64,000 bases of DNA, taken from positions 10,240,152 to 10,304,151 of the forward strand of contig OY783218.1 of NCBI GenBank assembly GCA_963678705.1, in the 5' to 3' direction. Below, piece by piece: positions 26,122 through 38,789 of this stretch; positions within the stretch are counted from its first letter, which is position 1, and every line of letters begins with the position of its first letter. The position numbers and the translations under genes are program-made. The notes beneath the pieces are model-generated. The model had not been told where the DNA came from, did no database searches, and saw only the letters and a program-made list of their open reading frames with translations. The DNA is from Panorpa germanica. Its lineage: Eukaryota > Arthropoda > Insecta > Mecoptera > Panorpidae.

Positions 26122-27347
26122 TCTATTTTAAATTATTATTTAGTAATTATTAACTCAAATAGTAATCTTCCCATAACAAAATGTCAACATGAAAAATGAC
26201 AGTGCATATATATTTAAAACAGGAAATGAAAGAGCGAGGGTAGTTTTTCACTTCCGTTGTGCAAAAGAGATGCATAACCCACAGAAATATGTTTCCCGCT
26301 ATATTTTAACTATCTTCTAACGTCAATCGACTAGCATTAAAGTCTGTAGACTAATAAAAAATCAATTTTATTTATCTTTGTTCACCACGGAAATAACAAT
26401 AAAATTATATATGTTGCACGAACTCTTTTTCAATCTCACGTATAAAAAAGATTATTTAAAAAAAAGGAAGAGGGTACGATTCAAACATGATGTTGGCCAA
26501 CGTCTCATTTTTTATAACGATTGACCTATTGAGTTGTTAAGCAGTTTTAATTTTTACAAACTTTTTATGCATATGTTGAGAACCTCAAATGTTCAATTTT
26601 CTTTATTGGCAATATTATAGAATTTACGCGTATTAACGATTAAAATAGTTATTTTCGTCAAAACGTTGTAAATCGTCGTGATATTAACTGAAAAATAAAA
26701 GATTACTTCTAGAGTTATTGACGTTATTAACTACTAGGATAAAAACAAGAATATTATGCAGTAAACCAAATTCAAACTAAAAAGATATCCAAACATAAAA
26801 AGATTTATTATCCAACATAATAAAAAAAATTACTTTACAAGATTAGATTCAATAATACATAAATTATGTCTCTACTAAAAAATGTGATTACTCATAAAAT
26901 TCCTCTAACTATAGCTTTGCAATAATTTGTCATAGATGCAGAATAACATATCTATTAGAAAATGCTTGCAATAATGCATAATCTTAATCACCATTAAGAA
27001 AGCTTAACTGATTTGTATAAACAGTACTTTGTCCACCACTTGTGTAGTAAAATGTTTCTATTTGTTGTACAACATCTAATTAGAAATATAAGTTTGTCTC
27101 AGACAACTTCTTTTTGATTTCTATAATGAAAGAAGATTAATTTCATAAAGAAATTTACATTTTTTAAATTCATTATCATAATTAATGTTCAGCTATACTT
27201 TGTCTCCATCTGCTTCTAAATAGCTTTACTAATAACTCAAGTTACACACTACAAACCCAACCCTCATAATAAATATAAAACTAATGATAAATAAACAACA
27301 AATTTAACTTACAAAATATATTTATTCTTCTATTTTTTATACACAAT
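26122..27347. other. Intergenic: SNAPC2 upstream region and SLX9 3' region
   Basis: This holds the upstream region of the SNAPC2-like gene and the 3' flank of SLX9 (a minus-strand AATAAA at about 27317-27322). No other gene was recognised. Confidence 0.5.
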
Positions 27348-27947
27348 TTACAAAATATTTTTATCCCTATCCACCATAGCTTGAATATGTTCAGCAATAA
27401 TTGTTTTGGGATCTTTTTTAAACTCGGGATGTTTTAATACCCTTTTATATAACATCACCTCCTTCCGTAGTTTCGCATGTCTGACTTTCGTTTTATCAAA
27501 AGCTTTCTTCGGTTTTCTTGTTTCAATATTCTTAGGTGCTGTCAAAGGAGAATCAATTGGTTTTAATAGAGACTTAAGAGCTTCAGTCATGGGTTGAAGA
27601 TCTCCTATTATTGCAGTGTTCTTTCGCTTCTTTTTTTGTTTTAATGCTTTGGCTTCTTCTTTAATTACATCAATTTTGTTTTTTAACATATCTTTTCGCA
27701 ATTTTAATTTATCCTTTTTAGTTATTTGTTTATCTATTCCCAAACGAGATTTAATAGACTTAAATGAACGTAAACTTTGTAGATCATCTGGTTGTAGCTT
27801 ATTTTTCAATGCAGAGAAATTAATTCCAGAAAACACGTTATTCTCTACATCAGGTGGAGGAATTGATGTGGAATCGTCTACTGAAACTTCTGCAGATTGC
27901 TTCACAGAAGCTTTATATTTCTGTCGTGCACGTTTAACTTTTCCCAT
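27348..27947 (-). CDS. SLX9: Ribosome biogenesis protein SLX9 homolog (FAM207A)
   Basis: A single uninterrupted reading frame of 199 residues, ATG to stop. It starts MGKVKRARQKYKASVK, the typical basic N terminus of the SLX9/FAM207 family. A central SIKSRLGIDKQITKKDKLKL segment follows, then a lysine-rich coiled stretch. The C terminus carries the conserved HAKLRKEVMLYKRVLKHPEF and PKTIIAEHIQAMV segments. In yeast Slx9 binds pre-40S particles and takes part in ITS1 processing and 40S export, so a nucleolar role is expected. The protein is very basic, and length and motif order fit a complete gene. It is divergent from the proteasome gene, with start codons about 420 bp apart. Confidence 0.85.
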   Translation of the reverse strand: MGKVKRARQKYKASVKQSAEVSVDDSTSIPPPDVENNVFSGINFSALKNKLQPDDLQSLRSFKSIKSRLGIDKQITKKDKLKLRKDMLKNKIDVIKEEAKALKQKKKRKNTAIIGDLQPMTEALKSLLKPIDSPLTAPKNIETRKPKKAFDKTKVRHAKLRKEVMLYKRVLKHPEFKKDPKTIIAEHIQAMVDRDKNIL

Positions 27948-28364
27948 TTTATAACCTAAAAATTATAAAATATTACAATCTATAAAATTTACAGGAATTA
28001 AAATTTGTTTTTACCAATAAAATAGTATATCACAATGAATAACAAAGTACATACCAAAAAATATGACTTATACTGTACAAACAATGTATTATTATAAGAA
28101 AAGAAAACAATAATCAACAATAATAATAATTTATTTTCTATCACTGACAAGTATCACTCGAAACACATGCAGTTTACTGATTAGTTGATTTGATTTGTGA
28201 TAGATGTCGACGCTATACATTTTTCTACTTCTTCTTTTTACCTAGGCCAGCTAGCTTCACAACATTATATTGTCAAACATTTATTATTTCAAAAAGAACA
28301 GTCATTACGAGTAGCTTTTATAACCTCATTAATTTTTTTGCACAAATATAAAAAGTGTCTAAAG
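27948..28364. promoter_or_regulatory. Shared upstream region of SLX9 and PSMB1
   Basis: The two genes face away from each other with 417 bp between start codons. This is short enough for a bidirectional housekeeping promoter. I see no TATA box in a convincing position, so promoter function is inferred from layout alone. Confidence 0.5.
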
Positions 28365-29128
28365 ATGATGTCTGCCCAACACGGAATACCTGATTACAGT
28401 TCTGCTCCAACACAGCATCACTTTAATCCATATTCTAACAATGGAGGGTAATTATAAATGTTACCATAAAGCAACCCTTAATTTTCTGAAAATGCTAACT
28501 TGCCCTTTTCTACAGGAGCGTTGTCGCTATAGCCGGAGATAATTTTGTAGTGATAGCTGCAGACACCCGTTTAACTCATGGCTTTTCTATTTACACCCGG
28601 GAACAAAGAAAATTATTCCAACTTGCTGATACCACAGTACTTGGTTCCAGTGGCTGCTGGTGTGACACTCAAACTTTGACGGCTTTGGTGACAGCTCGTA
28701 TGCAAATGTATCAGCATGATCATAACAAACAAATGACTACTCCTGCAGTAGCACAAATGTTATCTACAATGATGTACTATAAGAGATTTTTCCCATACTA
28801 CGTGTCTAACGTTCTTGCCGGTCTAGATAATGAAGGCAAAGGTTGCGTTTATAGTTATGATCCAATTGGACATTGTGAAAGGTCACTATACAGAGCTGGA
28901 GGATCTTCTGGTGCACTACTCCAACCGTTACTGGATAATCAGTTGGGATTGAAGAATATGCAGAACCGCACTGTGGAGCCAATCTCTAAGGAGAAGGCGC
29001 TAATGATTGTGAAAGATGTTTTTATCTCTGCAGCTGAAAGAGATATCCACACCGGTGATGGAATTATTATTAATATAATTACTAAGGACGGAACTGTTGA
29101 AGAAAAGTTCAACCTTCGAAAAGATTAG
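28365..29128 (+). CDS. PSMB1: 20S proteasome subunit beta type-1 (beta6)
   Basis: Exon 28365-28447 (donor GTAATT) and exon 28516-29128 (acceptor TTCTACAG) join within a glycine codon to give 231 residues. Family landmarks are plain: AIAGDNFVVIAADTRLTHGF, LSTMMYYKRFFPYYV, GLDNEGKGCVYSYDPIG, LLQPLLDNQLGLKNMQN, KDVFISAAERDIHTGDG, and a final LRKD. This is one of the non-catalytic beta subunits. The residue after the glycine at the usual processing point is serine and no N-terminal catalytic Thr is seen, as expected for beta6. It forms part of the beta ring of the core particle in cytosol and nucleus. Two adjacent ATGs start the frame; the first is used here. AATAAA lies 12 bases past the stop. 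Confidence 0.97.
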
Positions 29129-29719
29129 ACTTATTTAACAATAAATTTGTTTCTTTGTAATTGTCAACAGAATTTAAGGAATAATTAATAAAATATCCAC
29201 ATTTATAAATGTATCTTTTAATTTAGTTCATTAAATTAACCATTTAACATTATTACTACTACTTATTAATCCTTACTAATAAGAGTAAATGTAATTGTTA
29301 AAATAAATAAAAAACGAGAGTACATGTTGCACCACAATATCAAACTAAGTATATTTTTAATCACAAAATATTGCTCAAAAATTTAAAGCACAATGTATAA
29401 ATCGAAATAAAGAGTACAAATATTTTTTTAACTAAAATATATTTTAGAAAAGTGTCAGATCTTTTGATTAAATGAAAACTAAGTCTTATAAATAACTCTT
29501 TTATTTGTCATTAACTTATAGTTTACATACATCTTAAGGCTAGAGCCTCTACCGTTAATGAATTTAGCAGGTGTGTTTACTAAAATTTATTTATTAACAA
29601 AATTTAAAGAAATTTCGAAGCAAAATAACATAATACAAAAGAATACACTTGAGCTCTATTACAATGTTTATATCTTTTTCGAACAGAAGTGCTTTAATAT
29701 CAATGAATTGCCTCCTGGC
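29129..29719. other. 3' flanks of convergent PSMB1 and MBF1 genes
   Basis: AATAAA at 29140-29145 serves the plus-strand gene. A minus-strand AATAAA cluster near 29585-29595 serves the MBF1 gene. No further gene was found. Confidence 0.6.
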
Positions 29720-30401
29720 TTACTTCTTCGCACCAGGAGGCAGTAGGGCTTGGCCGCGATCCTTTCCACGCAATTTTAATCCAATTGCTTTTTCAATTTT
29801 CCCAATAACTAGGTTATTAGGAATACCACGACCGGCTTCATAATCATTTACAATTTGTGGCTTCTCGCAAATTTTTGTAGCCAAATCTTTCTGACTCATT
29901 CCTTTTGCTTGACGGCCTTGCATGATCAATTTTCCCAGATCCAAAGGTACTTTATCGTGTTTCAATTCATCAGTTTCTCTGTCAAGCTTAGCTGTATTCT
30001 TTGTAGTAACATGTTGTTTGTTGGAACCTCCACCATCTGCAAGAAAATATTCATAAAAAAAATTACACTAACATATTGACCATATGCAAATTATGTATGC
30101 ATTTCCGTATAACTTTTGCAATCTAAACGCTGATGCAATAATAAAAGAAAAATATGGTTTTACATCAAATAAAATGTATAAACATCAGTAAGAATATTTT
30201 ATAATATTGCGCAATAGCTATGAACAAGTATAATACGCACTAAAGCTTGCGGCTTTTCTAGAATTTAATACACCTACATTTTTGTTGCGTATCAACAGCA
30301 ACTCCTTGTCTTCGAGCCGCGTTTACAGCTGCCTCAGTCTTCATTGCAGACGCCTTTGGGGCCTTTTTCCGTAAAATTGTTACTTGATCCCAGTCAGACA
30401 T
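29720..30401 (-). CDS. mbf1: Multiprotein bridging factor 1 (EDF1 homolog)
   Basis: Exon 30401-30278 (donor GTAGGT) and exon 30036-29720 (acceptor CTTGCAG) join within a Tyr codon to give 146 residues. The N terminus ([15 protein letters not shown]) and [20 protein letters not shown] form the MBF1 domain. Residues ~75-127 form the Cro/C1-type helix-turn-helix ([40 protein letters not shown]), ending in [12 protein letters not shown]1 bridges bZIP and nuclear-receptor activators to TBP and also associates with stalled ribosomes. It is highly conserved and the length is standard. It is convergent with PSMB1 and divergent from the LITAF gene. Confidence 0.96.
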
Positions 30402-30819
30402 TATTACTTATTTTATTTTTTTGATTGATTATAATTTAAACACTTAAAAACGTTCTTTATGTTTACTGCCTCACTAAAAATAATCAGATTTTGTTAACGT
30501 TATTGCTATGAAGTTTGCAATTAAAATGAGATGGAGCAAGCAAAACATGCTATGCCAGTGATGTTATTATTTTTTTTTTATTGTGGAACACAGTGAAGTC
30601 AGCTCTGTAAGCCTGTATGAATCATTTGGTAGAGGGAATGTGAGGGAATGTATTAGCGAAAGAAAACGAAACGAATTAGCTGGATAATCATTGATAATAA
30701 TAGTAAATGATATACAATACAGAGGCATAGAAGTGTATATAAGTTAATTAAACTGATTATTGCTTTAAGTAATTGATACTTCTACGTGTATTTTCCAAGT
30801 TTGTGAAGAAAGAAGTCAT
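30402..30819. promoter_or_regulatory. Upstream region between MBF1 and LITAF-like gene, with probable 5' UTR exon
   Basis: The two genes are divergent. A strong donor (CAT then GTAAGT) at 30819/30820 on the plus strand, paired with the acceptor at 31421-31423 one base before the LITAF start codon, indicates a non-coding first exon ending at 30819. The transcription start is not visible. Confidence 0.5.
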
Positions 30820-31424
30820 GTAAGTACAAATAAATACTGCACCAAAGAACAGACTTGTTGTGTTTTAATGTAGGCCATGCTAAATTTAGACGGGCGCACC
30901 TTTAGAGTTGTCAATTTCCTTTGCACAATTATTTTAAATATAAAATAACGATTACATCATTTCTTGGGCTACAAGGTTATAACAATATGGACCTCTAATA
31001 TTTAAAGTAGGAGGTGAATCAAATATATACAAAATATGTTTGCAATGTTTGACATATCGATTTTTTATTGCGTATCATTAGAAACTAAATATAATTACCT
31101 TTGCCTGAGAATGTGTTAATAATATTTACCATTAATATAGTAATAATATAAACTTTGTCAACAACATGTAAGCAGAATGTTCAATTAAAACGTTTGTTTA
31201 CTTAATGAAATATCTTTGTCAATGTTTTTCTTTTTATACTTGATTCAAGAGTATTGCATTTATTATTGTAATTTTTATCTAATGACTCATACTTTGTTGT
31301 CATAGTTCAAGATGTTATCTGATCATTACTTATTCTGATGTAACTTTGTAAAAAGTAAATATTAGTATTTCTAATTATAATATAGTTACTGCAGTTATAT
31401 TCTTTAATATTAAATATTTACAGA

Positions 31425-31968
<544 letters not shown>

Positions 31969-33080
31969 ACAAATATCGCTATGCTTTAAACATTAATACA
32001 AATTTATTTTTTGATCTGATTTACAAATATTTAATATTTATTCGCATTGGATATTGCGATTTGTTGTTATTATTGCTTTTAAACAATGTTAATTGGTATT
32101 TTCATTGTTTTCTATCGACTAATAAATTTCAATATCATTGTTTCACAAGATTGTTTTAACAATTGTGTTTTGAATTCACGAAATTTTTGTTAATGACTTG
32201 GAACAGTTTTGTAGATCAAATTGCAAGAATTTGGATTGTCATTAACATATTTTAAACAGGTGTAATGAATAGTTTGATGTAATATTAAATTATATCTAAT
32301 ACATTTTATTCATTAAAAATGTTACATAAATGAATAAGTAAAGTAACTGCAGCTATGCCATTCCAAATAATATTTAACTGAATTTATTATAAAATAGAAA
32401 GCAACGAGACCAAAACAACATTAAATTAAACTGTTGAATTTTACAGTACATCACTTTACTTCCATCACAATAAGAATCTAACTTTTAATCACCTTTAAAA
32501 AAATTAGAGATATAGTACATCACTTATATATATTATCTTACAATATCTGTTGTCTTCTTAAAATAGCTCAAAACAAATTCAAAAAATTTGTAAATTATTG
32601 TTAATATAAATTTAAGTTTAGACTTTAGTGCTGAATTAAACGCACAAAGAAATTGCCTATAATTAAGCTTTAATTTGGAATATGTCAATTGACAGCTTAC
32701 ATTTTTATTAATTTTTATAATTATATTGTTATGTAAACACTGGAGGCAATGCATATCAATTGTACTTAGGCCTTTGATTTCGTCTTAAAGTTGTCTTGCA
32801 CTTTCGTTACTAATTTGATATTAAATGAATATTGTATATGGTGTAATGTAATGAATAATGTATTAATTCCAATATTTTAACATGTGTTTTAATATAAAAC
32901 AAGTGGTATACATTGGTTTTTTTAATTAATAATATGTTGTACTTTAATCTTATATCTAATTTATTAAATTCTTATTAAAAATATATATATATAATGCTAT
33001 TTTAATAACAAAACATGTTTCATTTTTTAATAAACACCATAAATTAATTACAGTAGAAATTTAAGTTAGAGATACGTTTT
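31969..33080. other. Intergenic: 3' UTR of the LITAF gene and 3' flank of the MADF gene
   Basis: The sequence is AT-rich with several AATAAA motifs on the plus strand (for example near 32120). No other coding region is supported. Confidence 0.55.
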
Positions 33081-34458
33081 TTACCAGGTCTCTAGCTTGT
33101 AACTCTTATTTGTAGTCGCAGTATCGTGAACAATCGGTGTATCTGTTACTATTCTAGAGGATATGTTCAGAGATTGCAATTCTGCTAAGAATAAGGCGTC
33201 GTTTATTAGTTTCTGACAAAAAGGTACCATCGCTAACGGCAGTGTTCGCAGTTTCTCTGCAACATGTTCTCCATATGCGTCGTGTAGTTGTTTAGAGTTT
33301 TCAACAGAGGTGGGCACGCAGACGATAGGCTGTTCTATTTGTTGGTCAATCTCGTCTAAAACTTGATCTTCATTTAATTCAAGTTTCAAAGCACCTGATT
33401 CAAAAACAACCGTTGACGACTTGGAGGAGGAGGAATGCTGGCTGCTCTGACTCGCTTGATTTTCAAAAGGATCACTGCTCTGAAATGAATGAATAAAATC
33501 TTATTGTACATATGATGTGTAAGGCGCACAGATAAATAAATACATTTTGTTAATTTTTTGTAGATTCCTAATTCGAATTTTGTTAAAAAGACGTGTCTTA
33601 CATATATTGTGGAAGAAATGGAAACAGAAATAAGAAGTCTTCAGTCGAGAATTTGTCATGCTCTCTGAAAACTAGCACATCACAAATTCATGTATTTCAG
33701 TAAAGATTGTTCGTGGAATATTAAAAGAATATTTCGTTGGTAGAGGTCACGTTTCTTGGCAAGATTTAAGAAAATATACATGTATCTATTGTGAAAAAAG
33801 AAGGTCATTACCTCTTCCTTCTCAATTGGCATTTCATCCCACATGCATGGGGGATGTTCATCTATGGATGAAGTCGTCCATATTGTATCGGGGTTTGTTT
33901 TTAGGGGTTCTTTACCTTCTAGAAACATTAGGTGGTTGAAGTACCATAGTTTTGGTACATGTACATTCTCCGGTCCTAATGCTTCTGAAACTTTCACCTA
34001 GAAATAATATGATTGGAGTTAATTGAGATCCTTATGAAGATAAACAATTATTAAGGTGGCGCATATTGTGATAACATTTTAGCGGCAAAGGTAAATACAA
34101 TATTTTAGGACATGTGTAATAAATACCTTTCAATAGATCTTCTATATATGAATATTGTTATTATGCTAAAAACAAACACAAAATTTGAGATATCAGAGTA
34201 GTCTTATGTTAATAAATAATGTCCATTATTTACCTTATTAACTTCTTTTCGGAAGGAACCTCGCATCGAGTTTATTTTCTTTAATACCAATTCTTTTGTT
34301 GCTTTTGGATCCTTGGTCTTAAAGAGTTGAAGAATCTTATTGTATGCTCTATTTTTAAAAGTTTTGTTGTGGTAGTTCGGGTCTGTGACCTTCCACAGAC
34401 ACGGGTGATCTTTATACATTTCAATAAATTGCAGAAACAACTTACGGTTGTAAGTCAT
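33081..34458 (-). CDS. MADF domain / BESS-like transcription factor
   Basis: Exons 34458-34234, 33997-33812 and 33479-33081, all in phase 0, give 269 residues. Residues ~6-98 are a MADF (Myb/SANT-like, Adf-1 type) domain: FLQFIEMYKDHPCLWKVTDP, then NKILQLF, KKINSMRGSFRKE and LWYFNHLMFLEG. A serine-rich linker (QSSQHSSSSKSS, ~145-156) follows. Residues ~204-238 (YGEHVAEKLRTLP, KLINDALFLAEL) look like the C-terminal BESS-type segment found in this class. Such proteins bind DNA and regulate transcription in the nucleus; the target is unknown. The ATG at 34458 is preferred because the MADF domain starts directly after it. The family is large in insects, so orthology is not assigned. Confidence 0.87.
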
Positions 34459-34849
34459 TGCAGATAACAATTTAAGTAATCTTCAGAAGTAGATCATGTC
34501 TATTAGTGGAAGGTATAACATCTACTGACATTTACTAGGCCATTTACACATGTGCGCCATCGTTCCATTTGTCTCGAACTACCGAATGGATTTTCTCACC
34601 CACAGTGACGCGGAGCGATGGCGTGGAACGTGGAGCGAACGGTGGAATTTCAACTTGTTTGTTACCCATAGTGGTAACACTCACATGTTGAAATGTAATG
34701 TATAACTTAATATTTAAATACTACTATTTACTTAAAGGTGAAAGAAATTGATTGAGGATTGATGTAGAAGATCAGAGGAATGCTATTGTGCACACAACTC
34801 AATTAAAGCTACAACAGTTTTTTTAATAGTATATTTCTTTACACCAGAT

Positions 34850-34990
34850 ATATTTTTGCTTATATCTTTTTTATTATAAAAGATACAACAAAAAGTTATA
34901 TACAAAAGTTGTAGATAATAATATTATCTACAAAATAGTTTTATGCAAAGTTTTTGTGGGAGCTATAGTTTTCAAGATAAGTAGAACAAA
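34850..34990. repeat. Dispersed repeat with palindromic core, second copy
   Basis: The core reads TTGTAGATAATAATATTA followed by TCTACAA. The flanks resemble 4740-4870 in inverse orientation. Confidence 0.45.
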
Positions 34991-36240
34991 ATAAATTCTA
35001 GCCTTATTTTCATGGAGCAGACCGAATTTTAATTAAATTCCAATTTAAATTCGGGAGGTTTATAAATATAAATACTATTAAAAAATTGTGTGTTTTAAAG
35101 ATTCAGATACTAGCACATAAGTATTAAAGGAAGCAGAGAATAATGTAATTATTAATGATGAATACAATAATTATTCTTAAACGGTATACCGATTAGTAAC
35201 TATCTCTCATTGGAATTATATTTTTATGAAAGAAATATTTATATTGAATTGTTTAATTTCTGAGATAAAGTTGCGTTGATAATTATACACATACAAATTA
35301 AGATTATGTTTTAATTTCCTTTCTCATAGCGCCTGTCCGTTATGCAACACCTATAACAGACTAAGACTATATATAAATTTATTTATCTATTTCCTCATTC
35401 ACTAATTATTTTATTTCTCCTAATGATCCAGTCCAGCTTAACCGTGAAACTCTCAAGTGAATGCATGTTGGTCAGTTGGTGAACCAAGCTCTGTTATTTC
35501 CATTTTATTTTTAGATCAAGAGCACGAAAGAACGTAAAACATTAAAGCATTGATTTTAAAACATTTCGCGATTGGACCGTCCGGATTTATTATTTTATTA
35601 ATTACTTTAGTACTTGCTGCTGGCTTGTATATTTCCAAAGAGCCTTTCTACTTAGAATCTTAAGGTTTACTTCCTATAAAAAAGTGTGATTTTTACATAA
35701 AATTGTTTAGGTTAATCTAATGTCAATTTACATAAAGAAAATGCTTTAACATCTATGTGTTTACGAAACGAGATTATTAATACGTCAATTTGTTGATACG
35801 TCACACTTTGCGAAGATTCTATCACTCTTGCACTTCAATTGTAGTTTGTATAAACATTTCGCCGCTTGGATTCTGACAGTTGAAGTAGTTTCGCTATTTC
35901 TAGCATGTGAAACAGAACTGTAGCAAACTCTTGCATGACAAAAATCCATATATTTTATTAAATATTTCAAATAGTTGACTAATGCATTAGTAATTGATTT
36001 TTTAATTGGGTGGGATACCATATTCTTTGGGAGAATCGTTACTACTTTGTATATTCATTTGAGCAATCATTTTTTCTTTGGAAAGCACTGCTCATTTCTA
36101 AATATTTACGCTAAATCGCTTCTAACGAATATAGTAACCTCTCTTTAATCTGGTTCTACATATTCTCTAATCGGCATTGATTGAACCGCTTTTTAAATTA
36201 AAAAATGTTGCCATAAGGTATAAGATGAACGGGTTTGTAA

Positions 36241-36415
36241 ACTCATTTTTAAGAGCTCGATTTTTAAATTGTTGATTGAAATTGATGTTAATAAATGTGT
36301 ATTGGCGTTTTTATTTTATTAAATATCTAAATGTTGACGAAGATATAGCAATTAGAAATTTGAATTGTACTATCAGCGTTTAAGATGTCGGCCATATTTA
36401 TGACGTAACATGTCG
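36241..36415 (-). mobile_element. TGGGCTTGTG-family MITE fragment
   Basis: The region from CTCATTTTTAAGAGC through GGCCATATTTATGACGT matches one end of the full copy at 14911-15576 in reverse complement, with more divergence than the other copies. Termini are absent. Confidence 0.65.
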
Positions 36416-36884
36416 CACTATTAAGGAATAGGTCTATTATTTGTTATATGTATAAGAGTTCTGTGTTAAGTATCTCTTTTACGCACTGTTGTATAAAAAT
36501 GATGGCAACATACCGGATATGATATTACATTATTGGAGTTTATAAAAAAAATTAATTTGCATTTTATTTTCGTCTAAATAATTCGGATTAAAGAGATGTT
36601 ACTCTAATAAGTTTAGATGTACGATATTCGTTGTATTTAAGTTAACTTTGCTGTGGGTGAATATTTAGTTTGTTATTTTCGTTATCCCATGTTGTGGCAT
36701 ATGTGATTTGTCAGTAACAGGTAAATTTGAATTTCTTTAATTTCTATTCTTCTCTATCATAAATGTGTAATTAATTTACTTTTTCGAAACTCTGCTGTGT
36801 ACTGAGAACAATCTATCAAAAGCAACTAATCTATTATGAGTATATTAAATATTAATTCAATGTATATGAAATTTTCTTTTTAGA

Positions 36885-38516
36885 ATGTCATCTTCGCCTG
36901 GTGATGCGGTAGTTAAGCCTAAACCTCGCGTGTATCGGCCGAAAGGTAACCGCTGAAATGATAATAATGTAATATTTAACTGGAGATCATATTTTGCATG
37001 GCGGGCCATTCTGGTTGTTGAATTATATCTATACTTAAAATTACAAGAGTTCAGCTGTGATTCACGATTAAAAGTGGTTATTAGAGCTGTAAAAATCAAA
37101 GATACGATGGTGACTTGTATCTTATTCGTTCCTATATACATTATAGAAAAGTAAATGAGACTGGTTTTTGATTGTATCGCAGATTGATCCGGCACAACAT
37201 GTTTTAAATATGTGTCACCGTCGAACTCGCGCATTTTGAACTATATATGAATCTACTAGTGAATAGATTTGTTCCAAGTTCAACAAATCGAGTACACTCA
37301 TGTCTAAAAACGTTACCGTCATAAATGAAAATATATGAATGTTGGGTGTCGCATGTTGGAGTCGCACTGGTGTGGCCAACGTGTAAGGTAACATTCATAT
37401 TTAAATACTAAACTTTACTTTTTTTTTTGTTTAAACTAGGCTTGTACATATCCGATAGTCAAAGAATACAATAATTACATTTTGCTTCTTTTTAAATAAT
37501 GTAATGTTTTGGATCTTAGATTCAAACCTTAGCCATTGTAAGCAGTCACACTAACCACAACGCTACCTAAGCATACTATGACTCTAATATAATTAAATTT
37601 TCTTTCGTAGATAACGATTTTCCCTATAACGACATGGGGGAAGATCCTGTGCGTATGATATGTCCAGAATGTTCGCATTGCATCACCACGGAGACATCAA
37701 CTCTGCCGAACATTCCTTGCATTCTTTGTTTTCTTTTAGTGTAAGTATTCATTTGTTCTATTAAAAACTGCGCTCTTTTGTGAATTTTTAAGGTCATTTG
37801 AAGATTTGTAGGTCTTACCCAGTAAACAATTTGGTGAAGTGTCCTGTTTGGTGAAGTTCGAGTCACTCGTACAATTCTATTCTAACGCTTTACAAGTTCT
37901 CTACCTGTCACAGATTTTGTGTTAGTTTTTCATAATAATATTCTTTCTTTTTCCAACATCATTCATTAAGTATTTCTGTTTCTTTCCCACATGGGTATAT
38001 TTTTATTATCCGGTCATAAATCATAAACCTACTCCGCTTTTAATTCAGCAGTGAACCGTCGTTGAAATGTCTGTAGCTCATAAAAAGGACCTTTCCTTTG
38101 AACGACTGAATAGAAAACGAACACGTTCCAGACAAAAAATTCATGATATGTAATAGAAATTAAGTCGAATTTACTCCAAAATGTTTACTGGGTGTTTTGT
38201 GACGTTTCGAACTTTATCTTCATTTGTATTCCGACAGGTGGAGTGATTTCGCCAGTTGTAGCCGATAAAATAGACATTTCATATGAACCAATGTGAGAAA
38301 GTGAACTGTAAATGCACTCTATCATGACAATGTGCAAAGTGACTCCAAAATGTTTACTGGGTTCTTAATTTTTAAATTAAATAATCGGAAAATGTAATTT
38401 CTTGTTGCAGATGTTTGCTCGGCGTTGGCTGCGTTTCCGGACAATGCTGTCTTACCGAGCACCGCTGTCCAAATCCAGAATGTCGCGTTCTAATTGGAGA
38501 AAATGACTGTTGCTAG
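36885..38516 (+). CDS. Second LITAF-domain protein, divergent paralogue
   Basis: Exons 36885-36945, 37611-37740 and 38411-38516 give 98 residues. The N terminus is short and basic (MSSSPGDAVVKPKPRVYRPK), without PPxY motifs. The first zinc knuckle is CPEC (38-41). A hydrophobic cysteine-rich stretch (IPCILCFLLVCLLGVGCVSG, ~55-74) follows. The second knuckle is HRCPNPEC, where the cysteines are four residues apart instead of the usual two, and the protein ends in CC. Intron phases (1 then 2) and the last exon length (106 bp) equal those of the LITAF gene at 31.4 kb, so the two are paralogues. Intron 2 carries CAGTAAACA MITEs. A membrane-associated endosomal role is expected from the family. 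Confidence 0.85.
37818..38361. mobile_element. Compound CAGTAAACA MITE insertion in LITAF intron 2
   Basis: CCCAGTAAACAATTTGGTG opens a 376-bp copy closing with CCAAAATGTTTACTGGG near 38192 (inverse of 21374-21748). Immediately after lies a second partial unit ending with the same CCAAAATGTTTACTGGG at 38361. The second part matches 23724-23937. Two ends are therefore in tandem, suggesting nested insertion or unequal exchange. Confidence 0.7.
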
Positions 38517-38692
38517 AAAAACTACATGTCCACTGTTTAGCATGGAAAACAGTCTACGCATTGGATTGGCAACGTTTTGTGTAAAACTAGCAGTATCAGT
38601 ATGTTAATTCGTATAAATGTGTTGCTGCCAGTATCGCCAGCATTTCTACGTTACTTGCTACAGAAATCAACTAGTTATCATCTCTCTAAAAT

Positions 38693-38695
<3 letters not shown>

Positions 38696-38788
<93 letters not shown>
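38696..38788. repeat. (AT)n microsatellite, ~46 units
   Basis: A pure AT dinucleotide tract of about 93 bases lies ~180 bp past the second LITAF stop codon and before a possible poly(A) signal (AATAAA near 38855). It may lie within that gene's 3' UTR. Confidence 0.95.

Positions 38789-38789
<1 letters not shown>

Larger units (their letters stand above)
34459..36884. other. Intergenic between MADF and second LITAF gene
   Basis: It contains a GC-richer stretch at 34540-34670 just upstream of the MADF gene, the dispersed palindromic repeat near 34850-34990, a diverged CAGTAAACA-family relic around 35790-35960, and a MITE fragment at 36241-36415. A donor at 36720/36721 (AACAG then GTAAAT) probably ends the non-coding first exon of the downstream LITAF gene. 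Confidence 0.5.
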
